From Lutjanus erythropterus (lineage: Eukaryota > Chordata > Actinopteri > Lutjaniformes > Lutjanidae), in the NCBI GenBank assembly GCA_020091685.1, contig CM034601.1:7628419-7692418 (forward strand): DNA of 64,000 nucleotides, written 5' to 3'. The notes beneath the pieces were generated by a model. The model did no database searches. It saw nothing but the letters and a program-made list of their open reading frames with translations, and was not told the DNA's origin. The translations under genes were made by a program, and so were the position numbers. The first letter of the stretch is position 1; each line of letters starts with the position of its first letter. Below are positions 62,951 through 64,000 of the stretch, piece after piece.

Positions 62951-62994
62951 GTGCAGCACAACAAATGCCTTCAAAAGCATTTGTTGTGCTGCAC
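62951..62994. repeat. Perfect 18-bp inverted repeat (hairpin)
   Basis: The arm GTGCAGCACAACAAATGC (62951-62968) is followed by an 8-nt loop and its exact reverse complement (62977-62994). Both strands would form a stable hairpin. No T-tract typical of a Pol III end follows directly, and no transposon termini are visible around it. Confidence 0.85.
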
Positions 62995-64000
62995 AGACGT
63001 GGTTCATTTGTACAATTTAGCACATTGAGACAAGGAAGACACACAGAAGACCGCAGGATTTTCGCATCGCCCTTGATTGTAGACATTTTGAGCAGGTATA
63101 AACACTTTTTCCTTTAGATGTGGTTGTAAGACATGACATGTGACCATGTTTGTTTGAAGCATACTGAGACCTTAAGAAACTGCTCCTGCTAAAGGCACTT
63201 TTCACCACAGTTGTACTCTATTTAACACTTCTCTTCAAGTCAGATTACTGGTTAAAAAATGTAGAAAATTCATCTAAATGTAGTAAATTAGACAGCTTTA
63301 TGTTGGTTTTAGATATTATTTTTCAGACTTGATCTTTTGTTGAGGATGGAAAATTTCTGCATTCGCATGTATGGTCCCACACTGTGGAAAATGTATATCT
63401 GTGACATCGCAGTCATCGTGTTCTGAAGATTAAGGCCTCAGTCACTGATGCACGAATGCATGCAAGCCTTAAGAGGTGGAATTTGTATGTTGTCCTGCTG
63501 AATGTTTGCATAATGTGGCCAAACAGGGTCAACCACATGGCCTTCTTTGACCATGATGATCAAACTTTACCAAATTTGAAATCTTTGCAAAGCAAAGTTT
63601 GCCCTTTTAGATCACACCCCGAGTATAAACATATTGTGCACCTATTTCACAATATACTGTATGCCAGGAATATGAAAAAAATCAATTTTTTAAATATCAA
63701 AACCATTAGAAAATATGTTTTTTTCTTCCTGTAAACAAAATATGACAGGTGCTTGCATATGCTAGAACAAACCAAATTCAACCAATAGTATCATGACATC
63801 CACCTGTCAATCAATCTTAAACTTTTAGCGGTGCACAGCCAAAGCTAAAACTCATTAGTTAGCTTGCTAGCAATGTTAGCTACATGTAGCATATGATGAA
63901 TTGGGTCTGGGTCTCACTGATTAACAAAGAATGATGAAAACCTTAACTTATAATTTGTAGAAAAACATAATTTGATTACTTCATTTACTGATTTTAGTGG

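Larger units (their letters stand above)
59208..64000. other. Upstream flank of zbtb16, no gene seen
   Basis: AT-rich sequence with a repeat fragment (59838-59945), the decamer minisatellite, the perfect hairpin, and dispersed-repeat scraps at 61200-61600 and 63780-63900. The open frames at 59385-59768 and 61588-61854 show no known domain or credible splice pairing. Confidence 0.5.

Noticed and set aside
1-64000. tRNA, rRNA, snRNA, CRISPR arrays, bacterial operons or intact retroviral genes
   Set aside because: Scanned by eye; nothing with the required structure or motifs was seen.

Overview
The window looks like genomic DNA from a teleost fish, probably a spiny-rayed (percomorph) species. 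The evidence is a typical vertebrate zbtb16 (PLZF) coding exon, many (CA)n/(TG)n microsatellites, and a mix of short non-autonomous DNA transposons and L2-type LINE scraps that I recognise from teleost genomes. Nothing is prokaryotic, plasmid-borne or viral. Gene density is very low: one coding exon of one gene is the only protein-coding sequence I can support.

That gene, zbtb16, lies on the minus strand and encodes a BTB/POZ C2H2 zinc-finger transcriptional repressor. The layout from its 5' side (high coordinates) to its 3' side (low coordinates) is as follows. (1) 59208-64000: upstream flank with repeat scraps and one perfect 18-bp hairpin at 62951-62994. (2) 56287-59207: an old, diverged tandem duplication that ends about 75 bp upstream of the proximal promoter and is laced with inverted-repeat transposons, one of which carries a nested hAT-like insertion. 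(3) 55820-56290: a CpG-rich block with a full palindromic CRE (TGACGTCA) and a strong minus-strand splice donor at 56072-56073, which I infer to be promoter plus non-coding exon 1. (4) 52090-56073: inferred intron 1, about 4 kb. (5) 50763-52089: exon 2, with 89 nt of 5' UTR, a 14-codon upstream ORF that overlaps the main start, and 412 full codons plus 2 nt covering the BTB domain, the linker/second repression region and the first half of zinc finger 1. (6) 1-50762: intron 2, at least 50.7 kb and running off the left edge. I looked for the short exon that completes zinc finger 1 and carries finger 2 and saw no candidate.

Intron 2 alternates between transposon debris and repeat-poor blocks rich in homeobox-like AT motifs or CpG. 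I flag the latter as candidate conserved non-coding elements; only alignment to other fish could confirm them. The repeat families visible are: an inverted-repeat MITE with TTAAAGGGACAGTTCACC termini (six copies or fragments); a hAT-like element beginning AGGGCTGCAAC (about a dozen copies); a family beginning near CCGATACTGGATTTTTGGGG (three copies); two other TIR elements; and two L2 LINE remnants. The hAT-like and CCGATACTGG families have each inserted into the other, so their activity overlapped in time.

I found no novel multi-gene system. The observations most worth following up are the overlapping uORF, the promoter-flanking tandem duplication, the CRE-bearing first-exon candidate and the perfect hairpin.
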